Part shown: positions 22,896 through 36,120 of the stretch, one piece after another
Layout of the letters: each line of letters opens with the position of its first letter
Numbering within the stretch: the stretch's first letter is position 1
NCBI GenBank assembly: GCA_003993805.1
Contig: RSEF01000031.1
Location: 60,254,267 to 60,318,266, forward strand
Direction: 5' to 3'
Length of the DNA stretch: 64,000 nucleotides
DNA from: Himantopus leucocephalus
Taxonomy: Eukaryota > Chordata > Aves > Charadriiformes > Recurvirostridae
Translations under genes and position numbers: made by a program
The notes under the pieces: model-generated
What the model was told of the DNA's origin: nothing
Databases searched by the model: none
The model's input: the letters and a program-made list of their open reading frames with translations, nothing else

Positions 22896-23885
22896 GGGTG
22901 GCTTTGTCCTGTAGCCTGTTTGAGGGACTTGACATCCATGGGCAGGGATACCGCCTACTAGACCAGGTTGCTCAAAGCCCCGTCCAACCTGGCCTTGAAC
23001 ACCTACAGGGATGGGGCATCCACAGTTTCTCCATGCAACCTGTTCCAGTGCCTCATCACCCTCACAGTAAAGAATTTCTTCCTAATATCTAATCTCATCT
23101 AATTCTACACTCTTTCAGTTTAAAACTGTTACCCCTCACCGTATCACTACATTTCCTGATCAAGAGTCCCTCCCCATCTTTCCTGTAGGCCCCTTTTAAG
23201 TACTGGAAGGCTGCTGTAAGGTGTCCCCAGAGCCTTCTCTTCTCCAGGCTCAACAACCCCAACTCTCTCTGCCTGTCTTCAGAGAGGTGCTCCAGCCCTC
23301 TGATCATCTTCATGGCCTTCCTCTGGACTCACTCCAAGTCGTCCATGTCCATGTTCAGAGCTGGATGCAGTATTCTAGGCGCAGTCTCATGAGAGCGGAG
23401 TAGAGGAGCAGAATCACCTCCTTCGCCCTGCTGGCCATGCTTCTTTTGATGGAGCCCAGGATGCAGTTGGCCTTCTGGGCTGTGAGCGCACGTTAGCGGC
23501 TCATGTTGAGCTTCTAATCCACCAACACCCCCAGGTCCTTCTCTTCTGGGGTGTTCTCAATCCATTCCCCACCAGCGTTTGTGCTTGGGATTGCTCTGAG
23601 CCACGTGCAGGAGCTTGCACTTGGCCTGGTTGAATTTCATGAGATTTGCACAAGCCCACCTCTCCAGCCTGTCTAGGTCCCTCTGCTTGGCATCCCTTCC
23701 TTCCAGTGTGTCGACAAAATTTCTGAGGGTGCACTGAATCCCACTGTCCATGGCGCTGACAAGGAGGTTTAAGAGCATTGGCCCCAGTACTGATCGCTGA
23801 GGAACACCACTTGTTACTGGTCTTCACTTGGAGATTGAGCCATTGACTGTAACTCTTTGAGTGTGACCATCCAACGACAAGTGGG
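22896..23885 (-). mobile_element. CR1 LINE copy of about 1 kb (5'-truncated)
   Basis: This is the longest repeat in the window. Plus-strand landmarks of antisense CR1 include GACCAGGTTGCTCAAAGCCC, CCTTGAACACCTACAGGGAT, CACCCTCACAGTAAAGAATT, CTCTGATCATCTTCATGGCC, TGGATGCAGTATTC and CCTTCTGGGCTGTGAGCGC. On the minus strand, remnants of the ORF2 reverse-transcriptase C-terminus are readable (RDLDRLERWACANLMKFNQA at about 23620-23680). The metal-binding FADD box expected after CTLRNF is missing by a small deletion, and stops interrupt the frame, so the copy is dead. The terminal ATTCTATG repeat is not present at the 3' end. Confidence 0.93.
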
Positions 23886-25789
23886 GAAGCATTAGTTATT
23901 CTATACTTTTACTTGTTTCATGAGCACATTATCACATTGAAATCATCAAGGAATTTTGCTCACAAGCAAGGTGAGGTCCCAGATTATTATATCTGCATAT
24001 TGATCTCAGATGAAGTCTCTTTGCCCTGCTACCTTTATCTGCTGTTCAGATATGCTGTAAGTGATTCCTGCACATTTCTTCAGGGAATCCTGAAGTTCTG
24101 TAACCACAGTAAACGTTGTGGTGAGGAGAGGAAGGGTCCACAGAGATTTTGCAGAAATGTGTGGGTCCCTTCTGCATCCTTTTGAAATCAACTAAAATGC
24201 TTGGCTGGCTGGTGATCTTGCTTTTTATTCAGTCCCATTATTGACAATGTTCCATGTGACAATAACTTCACCAAGAGATACTTAATGAACTTAAAAAAAG
24301 TTTTGAATATAAAGGTTATATTATCAACAAACGGTGATTTGAAAGAACTAAATAGGATTATGAAGATTATCCTTCTTTAACAATGCCTTAAATTTTTATC
24401 TCCTTATCCCTTCCTCATTGCTTTCTCTCTCAAGACATTATGGTTTATTGTGTCTCCACTAGGTACCTTGCATATGATTTACACACTGAATGGCTCTGCT
24501 TTCAGAGCAAGGTAATGATATAATATCCCCATTTATATTCAGAGCAGTCAACACTTTCTAGCTCTCTGAATAATAAAACCACCTGCATTTAATATACATG
24601 GAAAAATGGGAAGGCAAATAGCAGATATGGCACAATCAGGTAAGTGTAATCAGATAAAATATCACAATATTATAGCAGATCAGCATCTGGTAATGACTTG
24701 AATTTTAAAAGACTGACAAACAGCACGGCCTAAAGCAATCAGGCATACCTCATTCGGAGCTACTTATCCCAGATTTGATTGCTCTTCTCATATGTTTCTG
24801 GCAGATTAAACATTCAGGCTTTCTTATTTTAACTCCTCCTGTGCTGTGCCTCTTTAAGTGGAAAAACACTAGCTTTTTACCTTTTTTCTCCCAGATTGAG
24901 AAAGCAAGAACACATTACGCAGTGGAGGAAGGAGCCCAGGGCCCCTCAACTTCCAGGGCTTTGGGATCTGCCCTGGCTACTGGAGAACCAGTGGAAACTG
25001 AAGAGGTTTTTTTTTCTTTTTGTATCTGGCAACCTCTGGATGAGTGGCCTGTGGAAGACTTTATTCGTGTGTGTTACTGCACTCAGTGGCACTCTGGTAC
25101 CCTTTCGGACATCCTGCATTTCCCGTAACACAAACAATACGAATGAAGCAACATCATGGTAGGGGTGGTTCTCTAAGAAGGTGCAACATCACCCATCCTT
25201 TAATTATTTCTGTATCTCTGTTAATAGCAAGTCTCAGTTGTTAATGCGGATGCTGGAGTAGCACCCGAAAATGGTGTTAGGAGCACTTTTCTCTCTCCTC
25301 CCTGACCTTTTTATGGTATATTCTCCTCTCGTTTGGACAAATACTTCTGGTCTTGTCAGGACTGCTGATTACATGCAATAAAATATAGCTGCAAGCTCTC
25401 TTTTGTACAGCTTGGTTTAGTGCAAGCACTGGTGGTGAGGAGCTGCTCTAATTTCTTCTTTCTGATTCGGTGTCCCAGGTGATGCTACACCAGGAAAGCG
25501 TATCCCTTGCCTCAAGTCTTGGTTAAGGGGAGTTCATCCACTCCTGATTACTGAGCTTCTGATTGGACTTTGCATGCTGCAAACTGAAACACTGTGCGTC
25601 TCCAGAATATATTGGGAATTACATGCTTGCACTTGAACTAAATGTTATGCAACAATATAGCATTTGAGGAAGAAAGGGAACATCCTACAGCCATGTTTTT
25701 TCCCCATTTGATCACACCTGAGATTAAATAATATCTCAGATATTTTGCATGTAACTGAGAGAGATCCTATGGTCAGAGGATATTTTTGG

Positions 25790-25833
25790 TTTATAATGTT
25801 TATAAATGTTTATAAATGTATGGTTTATAAATG
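25790..25833 (+). repeat. TTTATAAATG tandem repeat
   Basis: Four copies of a 9-10-base unit, TTTATAA(A)TG. The last is separated from the third by TATGG. Confidence 0.8.
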
Positions 25834-28190
25834 TAAACTCTGAAAGCTAAATGATGCCATTGGGCCCCATGTACATGGTTAGTAGTAAACTGCTCCAGCC
25901 CTGAAAGAAATCACGTCCAAAAAGGGGTGTGAACCTTGGAGAGGGACCTACGGAAGGTACTATCTTAGTAAAGACAAGGCACTTTTAGTATCAGCACAGG
26001 TTAAGTGCTCATTTTAGCTCACCAGTCTTAAATAAATAGTAACAAGTGTTACTGTTACATTGAGACTTTTTTTCATGAGGAACTGCCTGGGCATCCTTTT
26101 GGCTCCCATAAACTGGATCATGTGAAGTAAGAACACATGATCCTCACCAGTAACTGTGGAACTAGAAATGCTTTCCTGCCTTTGTTTCCTCTCCTGTTTT
26201 CTGGGTGTTATAGGTGGAACAAGCAGATTTTAGAATGGCACATACAGCTTAGACCCAGCATAGCTCTTCCTGTAAAATCCTGCCTCATGGTTCCGTCACC
26301 TCTTTGTTCTTTCTCCTGGGGAGTGAAAAAATGGTGAGTAGGGATGAGGCTCTACCCTCTCCCTCGACTGCTGATGTACTCATATAGTATCAGCTAGAGA
26401 GAAAGGAATAACAGAGCTAAACACATGATTCAGACAGTTCAAGAAACTGATACTCACGAAGTTTGATGTATCCCATGCAAACTCACTTCAGCTGTGGGTA
26501 AAAAATGCATGGAAGCCATGACCAAAATGTCGCAGCAAATCAGGATCAGAGCAAGGGAATAATGTTAACTTTGCAAGGGTTGCTTCCTGTTGTATGTTCA
26601 AACTCTATGAAACACAAAGATAGACTTTTTTTTTTTTTCTTTCTTTTGCAAATGACACAGATTTCTTCAATTTGGAAAAGGACACTCAAAGTGTTCCTGC
26701 CGTTATAGTCACTCTTATGAGTGTATATTCTTGTACTGCTTCATTACTGCATGGGATCAGTGACCAAATATATTAGGCATCCATTGTGTACAAGGAAAAT
26801 AAATGAGGGATGATTTGTCATGAGTTCTTCCTTTGTATTAATAAGGCATGTGGCACAGAGATGAGATATGATCTGTGTTTTATTTTGTCTTCCATCCTTT
26901 AATGCTTCTGATTCCCATTTCATTGTCTGCACATCTTTATTGGGCTCCTTTGGTTTGCAGTGTTCTGTTATGACTTTTTCTCTCACAGGTCAGTGCTGTT
27001 GATGGCATTACAGCTGGCCTCGACTGTAGCTGAATCAGTTTTGGGGGACTCAATATAAAGTCACCACTGTTACTGGTCACAGCTTGTTCTTTGGCACAAG
27101 TATATGTTATTGCCACTTAAAAATTGACTAAAACATATACCGACCAGAAGACTAAATGTGCTTTTCAGGGGCTACCAAAATTAAGAATGTGAGGTCCTGG
27201 CTGCAGTGAAAAAAGAGACAAATCTTTCATTTTTTCACTGGAGGCAAGACTTTATGCAAAATGTGTGTCTCTCCGTGTAATGTGGCTTTAGAAAGGTGAT
27301 CCGATGAGTATCCCAGGGACCTTGCCTCTAGAGTCATTTCGTGCCTGCACTGGGGGGATGAGGAGAGAAACGTTTTGATCTCTAACAAGTGAGAAGTTCT
27401 GATTTTCGCTCTATTTTTTTTGTCTAAAGGATCGAAAGAGAGTCAAACTCAGTGAAACTCCAGCAACATTCTTCTATTTGTAAGGCGCACACAGGGAATT
27501 TATCCCCTTTCACTAGAGCGTCTCTTTTGCCTCCCCTTTACAGGTTGAGAAAATTATGCGTGTAGTTCTTCACAGAGCTTGGGGTTAGCTTTAGGTCTTG
27601 AATTAGGGTTGATTCAGAGGTCCAGCAGGACCACTCATGGAGAAAAGTGCCCCAGTGGGGCAGGACTCTGGGCATTGTCTTTCCAAAGGCATGGGACGTG
27701 AGAGACCTTCTTGCAGCATCTGGTACAAACCTTATCCTTCACCCAGTGCTGGATGCTCACTGTCACTTCACAGTCCTGCAGAAATCCTGTTTGAGCTCCA
27801 CATGGAGTTCAGTCCTTCTCAGCAGGAGCCAACAAGCAATTTAAACTAAATTTCAGATCAGCTTTATAAGAACCTCTAACACATTTTCTTTCCCAAGCTA
27901 AGGCGTAACAACTAGCAATCAACAGAAAGATGCTACAGCTTTTCAGATATAAGTCACTAGCATTGTCTGGTTGGCCTCAGGAGTGCCCCTGAACACACTG
28001 CTGTGCAGCAGCTGTAAATTCATTAGCTGTAGCTGTCAAGGCCTCAGATTGAACTGTCTGAGTCTGCTGGGATTGCTCCTTGTCTAAGACCACAGGTAAA
28101 ATGGCCAATTCCCTCTTTTTCTCCTGCTTTTATGGAATTTCTTCTTCCTTCAGAGCAGTACCACATAAGGCTGTGAAGATGCATACCTCT

Positions 28191-28227
28191 ACATGGACTG
28201 TGTATACGTGGACTGTATATACATGGG
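28191..28227 (+). repeat. 15-bp tandem repeat
   Basis: ACATGGACTGTGTAT and ACGTGGACTGTATAT are followed by a partial third unit, ACATGGG. In one frame this gives repeated Trp-Thr-Val-Tyr-Thr, but the short frame has no other sign of coding. Confidence 0.85.
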
Positions 28228-28690
28228 TTTTTCTGCCTCTGTTTTCTGCTAAAAATAATGTTGAACTCCAGGCTTATTTTTACAGATATGCAGAGCACCC
28301 CTTGTCTCTCATAGCACTGAGAGTTGTTGAGAACTTATTGAATGTCTTATGTGCAAGTTGGTAGGATTTGAGTGCCAGATGACCCAAAGGTTTCTTTGAA
28401 AATCTGAGCCTAAATGCTTAAGTCATGGAGAATTTCTAGGTTACAGACACTGATTTCCTTTGAGAATAACTTGCAGAAGAGAAATTGCCCCCTCTTGAAA
28501 TTCTGAACACATCTCCTCCTCTTCCACCTCTTCCTTGTGCAGTTTTTTTTTTCTCCTTCTTTGTCTTTGGCTTGTGATTTGGAGTATTATGTACAATATG
28601 TGCAAAATAAGTGTGGTTTGGTGCTCTAAGAAGTGAGATTTATCTACACTTCTTGGATAAATCATTTCCTCCAGTGTCATAGAAGGGTGA

Positions 28691-29480
28691 GTGTAACAGT
28701 GTGCTCCCCCTGGCCCCCAACCTGACCTTTATCTCCGGTAACTCTGCCCAAGCCATAACCACCCATGGTGGTCATAATGGGTGCATCTAGTTGTGATGGC
28801 TGTATCTGGCTCAAAAGTGGTTTCAGGGAGACAGATAACAACACAGTAGCCAAGGACCAACTTAAGCAATGCAGCCCCCTCAGCACAATGCTGGTACTGT
28901 GGTCAATATGCATATGTAACTATAAGTCAGTCATCTTACCCCCATAACTAGTGAACAGTCCAAAAGCCTTTTGAGCTCTCCTGCACAGCAGCGGGCTGCA
29001 CGCCAGGTTTTCCCATTGACTAGGGAAGCCTCTAGAGGTTACTTCTCACAAGTCAGAGATTCCTTGCTGCAACAGATTTTTGGTAACTTATTAATAACAT
29101 ACTAAACTTTGAAATCTTATCTAAGCAATATAAAGGATTGACTGCGCATATATAATCCTTTAGACATAAACCGTTGATCAAGTCTGGGACTAGGACTGGA
29201 TCCAGCTGCACCTAGACTTGTCTCTGAGGAGTTCAGAAAGCAAGGGGTTCCTCTCTGAACCTCATGACTCAAGGGGAGGGTCTCCCTGACAATTCTGTCT
29301 GACTGTGTCCTCCATGCAGTAAATAACCAAGTGTACCTTGCCATCTCAAACCTGGTTAAATCACTGTCTCATTAACTATCACACTTTGTTAAATCATTGT
29401 TTTGTATAAAAAAATATATTGCTATTTTTTTCCTTATGAGTGAAGTGCTTCACTCCATCCCCACCACTGAGGCACAGAAA
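28691..29480 (+). mobile_element. Possible endogenous-retrovirus solo LTR (type uncertain)
   Basis: The stretch is denser in G+C at its left end. It has a TATA-like GCATATATAATCC near 29140-29155 and GACATAAACCGTTGATCAAG just after it. Further on comes a TTGTATAAAAAAATATATTGC segment and a terminal GAGTGAAG-TG-CTTCACTC hairpin at 29438-29455. The order promoter, R/U5-like segment and hairpin resembles an avian class II ERV LTR. I could not fix TG/CA ends or a target-site duplication, and no internal viral sequence is present. It may instead be unique sequence. Confidence 0.35.
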
Positions 29481-31376
29481 CTTGGTGAGGACGAATTAGT
29501 TGTAGCTCATAAGATGATTTTCACTCATTTTAGAGAGTACAATTGGTGAAAATGTCCAGCTTTTGCACGCTTATGCACGCACGCACGCACACACACTGCT
29601 TTGCCACTCTCTTGCTCGCATTCAGTATTAGGGAGACATTTCCTGATTTATTACTTGAAAGGCGGCCATCTCTCTTCATCACTTGAAAGGGAACTTTTTT
29701 TTTTTTTATGTGTGTAGATAAGATTTCAGGCAGTCCAAAAGATATTGCAGCCCACGAATGAAATATCAGAATGGGGAACTTGACAGCTAAATGTTAAAAG
29801 AGCTATTACTTGATACACATCCAAAAACACCCCAGTCGGTGTCTTCCCAAAAGCTAAAATGGAGTAGGACTTGCCAGTATTCCATGTTTCCATAGAGAAA
29901 CAGGAAAATGATGCATGAAATCACAGTTAATATTTATTATCCTTCCTTATACAAACTGATATGCAATAAGGCTGTCAATTTGCAGTCTAAGGGGAATATA
30001 GAGTCATTATTGCACAGATATGCCTGTATTAGCATTAGTAGGAATCACTCAGGCTTGCTGGGTAGAAAAATAGACACCCTTGCTTACTTCCTATTTTACA
30101 ACTACGACAGATACTTTTGCAATAGAAATGTGACTGAACAGTTTGCAGCTGTTCTGAACCCAGGTTGAGAACTGCTGGTACTGAAAGCTAGTTAGCACTT
30201 CTGCTGAGTTCAGATAGCTAGTTTTCATTAGTAACTGAGATTGAAATGCAGTCAATATTATGTACCAAATGTATATTAACTTCTATCTCTCATTGGTGAT
30301 TTCTCTACAAAAACTCTCATGAAACCTATTTTTCAATTAGTAGGAAAACTCTGGCATTTCAAAGGAACTCAGATGTGGTTTTAAAAATATTAAAATATCT
30401 CTCATGACTTTTATTTAGGAAAGTAGTATTGGAAAGTAGCTAAGTAGGCTGAATAATGAGAAAGACAATTAACATATTTTCAAATGCATCAATATTATGG
30501 CTTGGCATGTCCTTGTTCCTGTTTAAAATTAGCAATGACAAATACTGAGACCCTATTAATTTCTTAATAGGCTGACAGGCACAGCTGAGCATGCAGCAAA
30601 GAATAATATAAATTAGTACTTGGGTTTATAAACCTGCAAACCCTATTGGGGATGATGTAGCATACAGCAAGATGCCGAAAGAGAGAAGACATAGGTCAAA
30701 GTCAAAGCCCTATATCTCAACTTTCAGTTCTCTTTCTTCCAAACCCTAGGGATGCTGGAATAAGATTACAAAATAATTTCCTAGTTTTTCTCTAAAAAAG
30801 AATGCTGAGCCAAATCCAAACCCCATGTTGCAGGATTATAAACCTAGGTTTCTTTAATTTTCTGTTGTGAACTGAGCCTCAGGTGATGTTCAAAATTTAG
30901 AAGTACTTGAATATTTTTGTATCCTTGATTCAAGATGTGTATTGTGATGTCACAGTAGGAAAATATGTGCTTATGGGAAAAAAAATATTCACATACTTTA
31001 TAGAAACTGTGAACATATTTATTTTGGCTTTCACACTGCCTCTGTGTATCTGCCTTCTCCCAGCTGTTCCTTTCAACACTTTGCAAGAATGATTAGAGAG
31101 GTGAAGGTAATTTAGTTAATCTTGAAGACCTGCAGTAACAGGTAAGGTAACAGGTGAAGAAAATGATGTCTAAAGTCTTTTCCATGGAGACAGCAAAGGG
31201 ACTAATTGCATCAGCCTACATTCACAAAAAAATCCTTTATTTCATAAAAATTCCTCCTTTTAGAACTCCTAACTTTTTTGTTCTCAATATGTTTTTCAAA
31301 GTACAATGGGGAGGGGAGAAAATGGTTTTAACAGAGAGGAGTGGATGAATAAAATTAAGAACAATGCATCAAATCT
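29481..31376. other. Intergenic stretch with no gene seen
   Basis: A+T-rich, with one microsatellite and a T-run near 29696-29708. No coding or RNA gene was recognised. Confidence 0.5.
29575..29596. repeat. (GCAC)n / (AC)n microsatellite
   Basis: Tandem GCAC units pass into CA units. A short ordinary microsatellite. Confidence 0.85.
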
Positions 31377-32022
31377 TCCTGTGTCCTGGTAGGGTCATGG
31401 TGGACACCAAGTTAGCAATGAGCCAGCAATATGCCCTTGTGACAAAGGTGACCAACAACATCCAGGGTTGCATTTGGAGGACTGATGCCAGCATGTCAAG
31501 GAAGATGATCCTTCCCCTCTTCTCTGGAGTGCTGGGTCCATTTCTGGGCTCCTCAGTGTGCAAGAGACCAGGCATACTGGTGTGACTCCAGAGGAGGGCC
31601 AGAAAGATGATGAAGGAACAGAAGCATGTCTAAAACAAGGAGAGACTGAGAGAGCTGTGACTGTTCAGAAGCGAAGGCTCAGGGGGATATTGTCCATTGT
31701 ATAAATATATCTGATGGAGGAGCAAAAAAGATGGAGCCAGACTCTTCTCAGTGATGCTCAATGACAGGAAAAGAGACAATGGACAGAAGAGGAGATACAG
31801 GACAGTACATTTAAATTCAAGACAAAACATTTTTACTATGAGAGTAGTCAAAGACTGGAGCAGGTTTCCCAGAGAGGTTGTGGAGTCTCCATCCCTGGAG
31901 ATGCTCAAAACCTGACTGCACGCAATCCTGGATGACCTGCTCTAGCTAACCCTGCTCTGACCTAGGAGATTTGGACTAGATGATCTCCAGAGGTGTCTCC
32001 AACCTCAGCCATTCTGTGATTT
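31377..32022 (+). mobile_element. CR1 LINE 3' fragment of about 650 bp
   Basis: Sense CR1 on the plus strand. It starts within ORF2 (GAGCCAGCAATATGCCC near 31420, AACATCCAGGGTTGCAT) and passes the 'ggccagaaagatgatgaagg' and 'agagactgagagagctg' blocks. It ends with GGAGCAGGTTTCCCAGAGAG, GGAGTCTCCATCCCTGGAG, TGGACTAGATGATCTCCAG and CATTCTGTGATTTTT, the CR1 3' terminus with one ATTCTGTG unit. It is 5'-truncated and full of stops and indels. Confidence 0.92.
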
Positions 32023-33159
32023 TTGACAGCATCATCCATTACTCACCTATAAAAAGAAGTGCATGATCGAATCTTGATAATGTCTTTAATTAAAAGAAGT
32101 CATGTACAGCAGAACTCCCCAAATCCTAATAGTCTAAAAAACTCCAAAAATCCGAATAGTAAAATTTCTTTTGGAACTGAGGGTAATTTCTTAACAGAAA
32201 AAAAGTTCTAAAAAGGAATATATATATACCTATTCCTGGAATTTCCATGATAAATAGAGATCAAGCACATATGCAAATAAATAGCTTTAATGAACAAGTT
32301 CAAAACAGCATCTATTTTTAACTAGATGCTAGAAGCTTGTATTTATTTTAACTGGAGGTTTCAGGGAGACTCTGAAGTTTGAGCTGATTTTACATTTCAC
32401 TCTGAGTAGTGTAAGAAAACATGATTGACATGATGTAGCTGTCATTTCATTCAGTTATTTAAGATGAAATCTTAAAAGTTCACTCTTTATCACTTATGTT
32501 CTGTTTTTTGTTGTAGGACTGGTGGACATGTTTCATTCTTTTGAAAGCCAATTCAATCAAGTTCAACCCTGAGGTGTGTTTTCAACACATTTTCGTTGCA
32601 GGGACACAGTAAGCACCTCTATAATTTTCTTATATATTGATTTGATTTATTCCAGTTTTCTATAGTGCAGAACTTAAAATAAGATCAGCTAAGCAGAATG
32701 AATATTTGAAAAGTGATTTTGGGTTTTATCTTCTTACTCCTGAATCTGTCAGAAGATGCTTCTAGCAGGCACAGTACACCCCCCCTATGCTTCATCCACA
32801 GGGGTATTGCCCCTTTTCGAACAACCAGTGTAACACCTGTTTCTCTGCAGCAAGATCTTCCTTTTGTTTTCTGTTTCGTACAGTGTGTAGCACAAAGGTA
32901 TCCAGGTCTATTATGCAGAATGAGAAATACAGCCACTGAAGAAGCAATGAATTAACCTTACCATCACTGTGAATTAGCTGGAATACAAAGTAATTCTGCT
33001 CATTTCTGATTTGGATACCTCTCCAAAAGCCTTCTCCCTTCTTTTAGTGCTTCCTTTCATGCTTTTAATGCTACTCCACAGGAAAAATGCCTGATCCTGA
33101 ATGAGTATCATATGTCATGGTACTTTACTATGTATTTATCTTAACTTTTCATTCACTCC

Positions 33160-33182
33160 NCTTTTTTTTTTTTTTTTTTTTT
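33160..33182. repeat. Poly(T) run with ambiguous base
   Basis: An N at 33160, then C and 21 T's. The N probably marks an unresolved base at the edge of the homopolymer. Confidence 0.9.
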
Positions 33183-34399
33183 CTTGGCAGTGTAAGAGCC
33201 GAATAAGCTGGAGGCCACATTCCTACTCCTCATATTGACAGGAGACTAATTCCACAGAGGAGATCATTGCTGGTCCAAAGTGCCACAGAAATAGGTGTGG
33301 CCCAAGAATAATTTCCATAATAGTCTTGTGATACAGCCTTAGGTAGTAACATGATATTGTTTGTGGTTCTACTCCTTTTCTGACCCCTGTAAGAGATTTG
33401 AGTTCATAGTGATTCATGGATTTCTCTCAAGAGCTATGCCCTGTAATTCACCAAGGTGCAGACCCCTTGTTTCACAAAACTTTTCTGATTTAAAGATGTT
33501 ACTAATTAAGGTGAAGATCAGCAGTCACATGTGAGTTAGTGCTTTATTTCAGCTGTGGTGAAACATGAGGGTATTTGTGAAGCCTGCCATAAAGCTTCCT
33601 GAGAGTTTAGTCATTAAACGCAGTCACTCTGATCCTGTTTTGTCCATTATTTGTATCCTCTCATTCCAGGTGACAGAATCATTTTTTAAAAGTACTTGCC
33701 ATGTGAGCTGCTTGAGTGGAGAACTGTGAAAGACTTTAATAAATTATAGGTGGATTTATTAATTCTGCTCAGGGCCATGCTAACAGGGCTGAATTGAAGG
33801 GAAATTGAACTTTTCCTTTTAGACGGGAGAGCACCAGTTGTTTAAAAAAAAGAGAGAACGTAAAAGTCAGGTCCATTTCGGCTGCATCCCAATTTCAAGG
33901 TTAGAAAACTTCATTTTCTCATCTAGTGAACTCCTATAGTTACCTTCCCCCTCAGCAGTGGCAGCCTTTCAACAAACTAAAACAGCAGAGAAAGAAAAGA
34001 TGCGATGGGCCTGACTGAAAGCTAACAGAAAATGATGTCCTGAATACTGCAAAGTAGCATGCAGTTTCTTAAAACATTTTCCTCTGAAACCCTCTAAGGT
34101 AATGGTGTTCTACTCAAAAGATAATCATAGGACACGAGTTGTGAGAGATCAAAGTGAAAAACTCATACGCCCTCACCAAAGTGTCTGTCAGATTTGAACA
34201 CTAATGTTGCACTTTCCCGGAGTAGTGAATTAGATGAGATATATAATCTGAGGTGCTTTTTCTACTGGGTATAATAAGCAATTTATTTTCATTTACATTA
34301 ATTTCTCTACATGAGTAACTACAAGATGCATTAAACTTAAATACAGACAATTGCCATCTGATTTGTTGCAAAACGGAAATGTTGAATGAATATATGTAT

Positions 34400-34446
34400 T
34401 TATCTACCTATCTATCAATCTATCTATATACCTATCTATCTACCTG
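34400..34446. repeat. (TATC)n / (GATA)n microsatellite
   Basis: Imperfect tetranucleotide repeats of TATC / TACC. Such tracts are length-variable in birds. Confidence 0.9.
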
Positions 34447-36099
34447 CCTTCCTACTTATGTGCATATTTATAAAATAATCCACTTAACATGGAAGATATT
34501 GGTATGTCAAATAGTGGAATTATGTTAATGGTCCCTGCTAATGGATCTTTTGCAGAAGTCTGCAATCATTTTAAGGGTGTTTTTTTCAACTGATGATGTG
34601 TTAGTGACTCAATGACTGAAGTATTAGGAAACAAAAACCTCCATTTAATTTATGCATCTCATTGCAATATCAATTATATCTGTTTATACTTAAGCTGAAT
34701 GTTACTGGAGGAGGCAGCTTGGCAGCAGTGTGCTGTTGTAAAATGAAGTAAGTTGGTGGTGAGCAGATTTAGTAATAAACCCATTGTCCATGGAAAAATG
34801 AGGCTCTTACAAAGTTTGTATTTAAAATGGCAGATAAGGTTAAGTCATAGAGATCAAACCAAAATTACAAAACATCTCTAGGATACAGGGTGCAGAATTT
34901 GTATTGTGGATGTGTGCTTTCCCCTATAAGCATCGCTTATTTCCTCTATACACATAGTTTATTTAATTGGTTAGAATATAGAGTCAATGAGATTTTTGGT
35001 TTGGTTTTATATTTGTACTTAGTCTTGCTTAAAGAGTAGCAGTAAAACTCTTTGAGCCATACATTGATTCCATGCATGCTATTATAAATTTAAAAAACGC
35101 CATTACTCTGAGTTGACATCAACAAGAGTGGAATCGGACCTGCCAATTCTACCAAATGCACTTATTTCCTTCAGGGAAACTAACTAAATATGAAATTGGC
35201 TTTGAATTTACTAGAAGTATTATTTATGTATAGAACCCCAATAGAGATTTTTAAGTCAGGATCTCTGTGGGACAAAATATATGCTGATGTAGTTTAAAAT
35301 GAGTCTGAAAACACGTTTAAGTTACTAATATTTATTGAAGGAAACCAAGGGCAAAATTTAAAAACCCTATCTCTCACAGAAATGAAAGTCTAAATACTTG
35401 TGCAAATCTGCAAATTGGTCTCTACCTTTAAAAATAATAGTCTAAGGGAAGTCTTTTCCAACATCACAAGTTGAAAATTACTTATGTTTTACACAGAAAA
35501 AATACTGCTTGAGTCTTTCAGGGCAGCGAGTAGAAACTCTGTGATCATACAAGGCTATTCTGTGTTCTGGTGCATATTGTTCTTAGTTAGAAATACTTAT
35601 ACTCTATTGGATACCACTGGAGCTATTCTTATTTATGCTTATATAAGAATATGGCATCTACATTTTTTCCTGCTTTTACTAGAAGAGGCAAGAAATACCT
35701 TTTTTTCTTGTTAAAGAAATGCCACAGGTTATTCAACTAACACCAGAAGTGAATAAAACCAGACCTTATCTTTAATTAATGAGTTCTGCCTTAATGCAAT
35801 CATTATAGGTGGATGCCATTCACCTAGAAGCTATCTCTTAACCTAATAACACCAGGAAGGGTGAGTTGGCATGACATTCTTTGGAGACTAGGGCATACCT
35901 ATAGGGTAATTTCTTACCTTTTTTTTCTTTTAGAATTGTAATAGAATGTAACATTTTGGAATGAGAAAAGCACACACCTCTTTTGTAATAAAATTATGAC
36001 CCTCAACTGAGTAGAAAGTATTAGTTTCTGAAGCAGCATGTAATGATTTAAAAAATGATGTTCATGCTTACTGTCACACCCACTCAAATATTAGCAACG

Positions 36100-36120
36100 G
36101 TGTGCCTCTAAAAGGCACAC
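36100..36120. repeat. Perfect 8-bp inverted repeat
   Basis: GTGTGCCT at 36100-36107 and AGGCACAC at 36113-36120 are exact reverse complements with a 5-base loop. Confidence 0.85.

Larger units (their letters stand above)
23886..28690. other. Intergenic stretch with no gene seen
   Basis: It contains a short TTTATAAATG tandem repeat at 25790-25833 and a 15-bp repeat at 28191-28227. Open frames up to 117 codons (24775-25128 plus) show no recognisable domain. No RNA gene was seen. Confidence 0.5.

Noticed and set aside
23557..23778. A host gene with reverse-transcriptase similarity
   Set aside because: It is the decayed ORF2 tail of the CR1 copy, with its active-site box missing and stops on both sides.
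34400..34446. CRISPR-like short regular repeats
   Set aside because: A tetranucleotide microsatellite without spacers, in a vertebrate genome.
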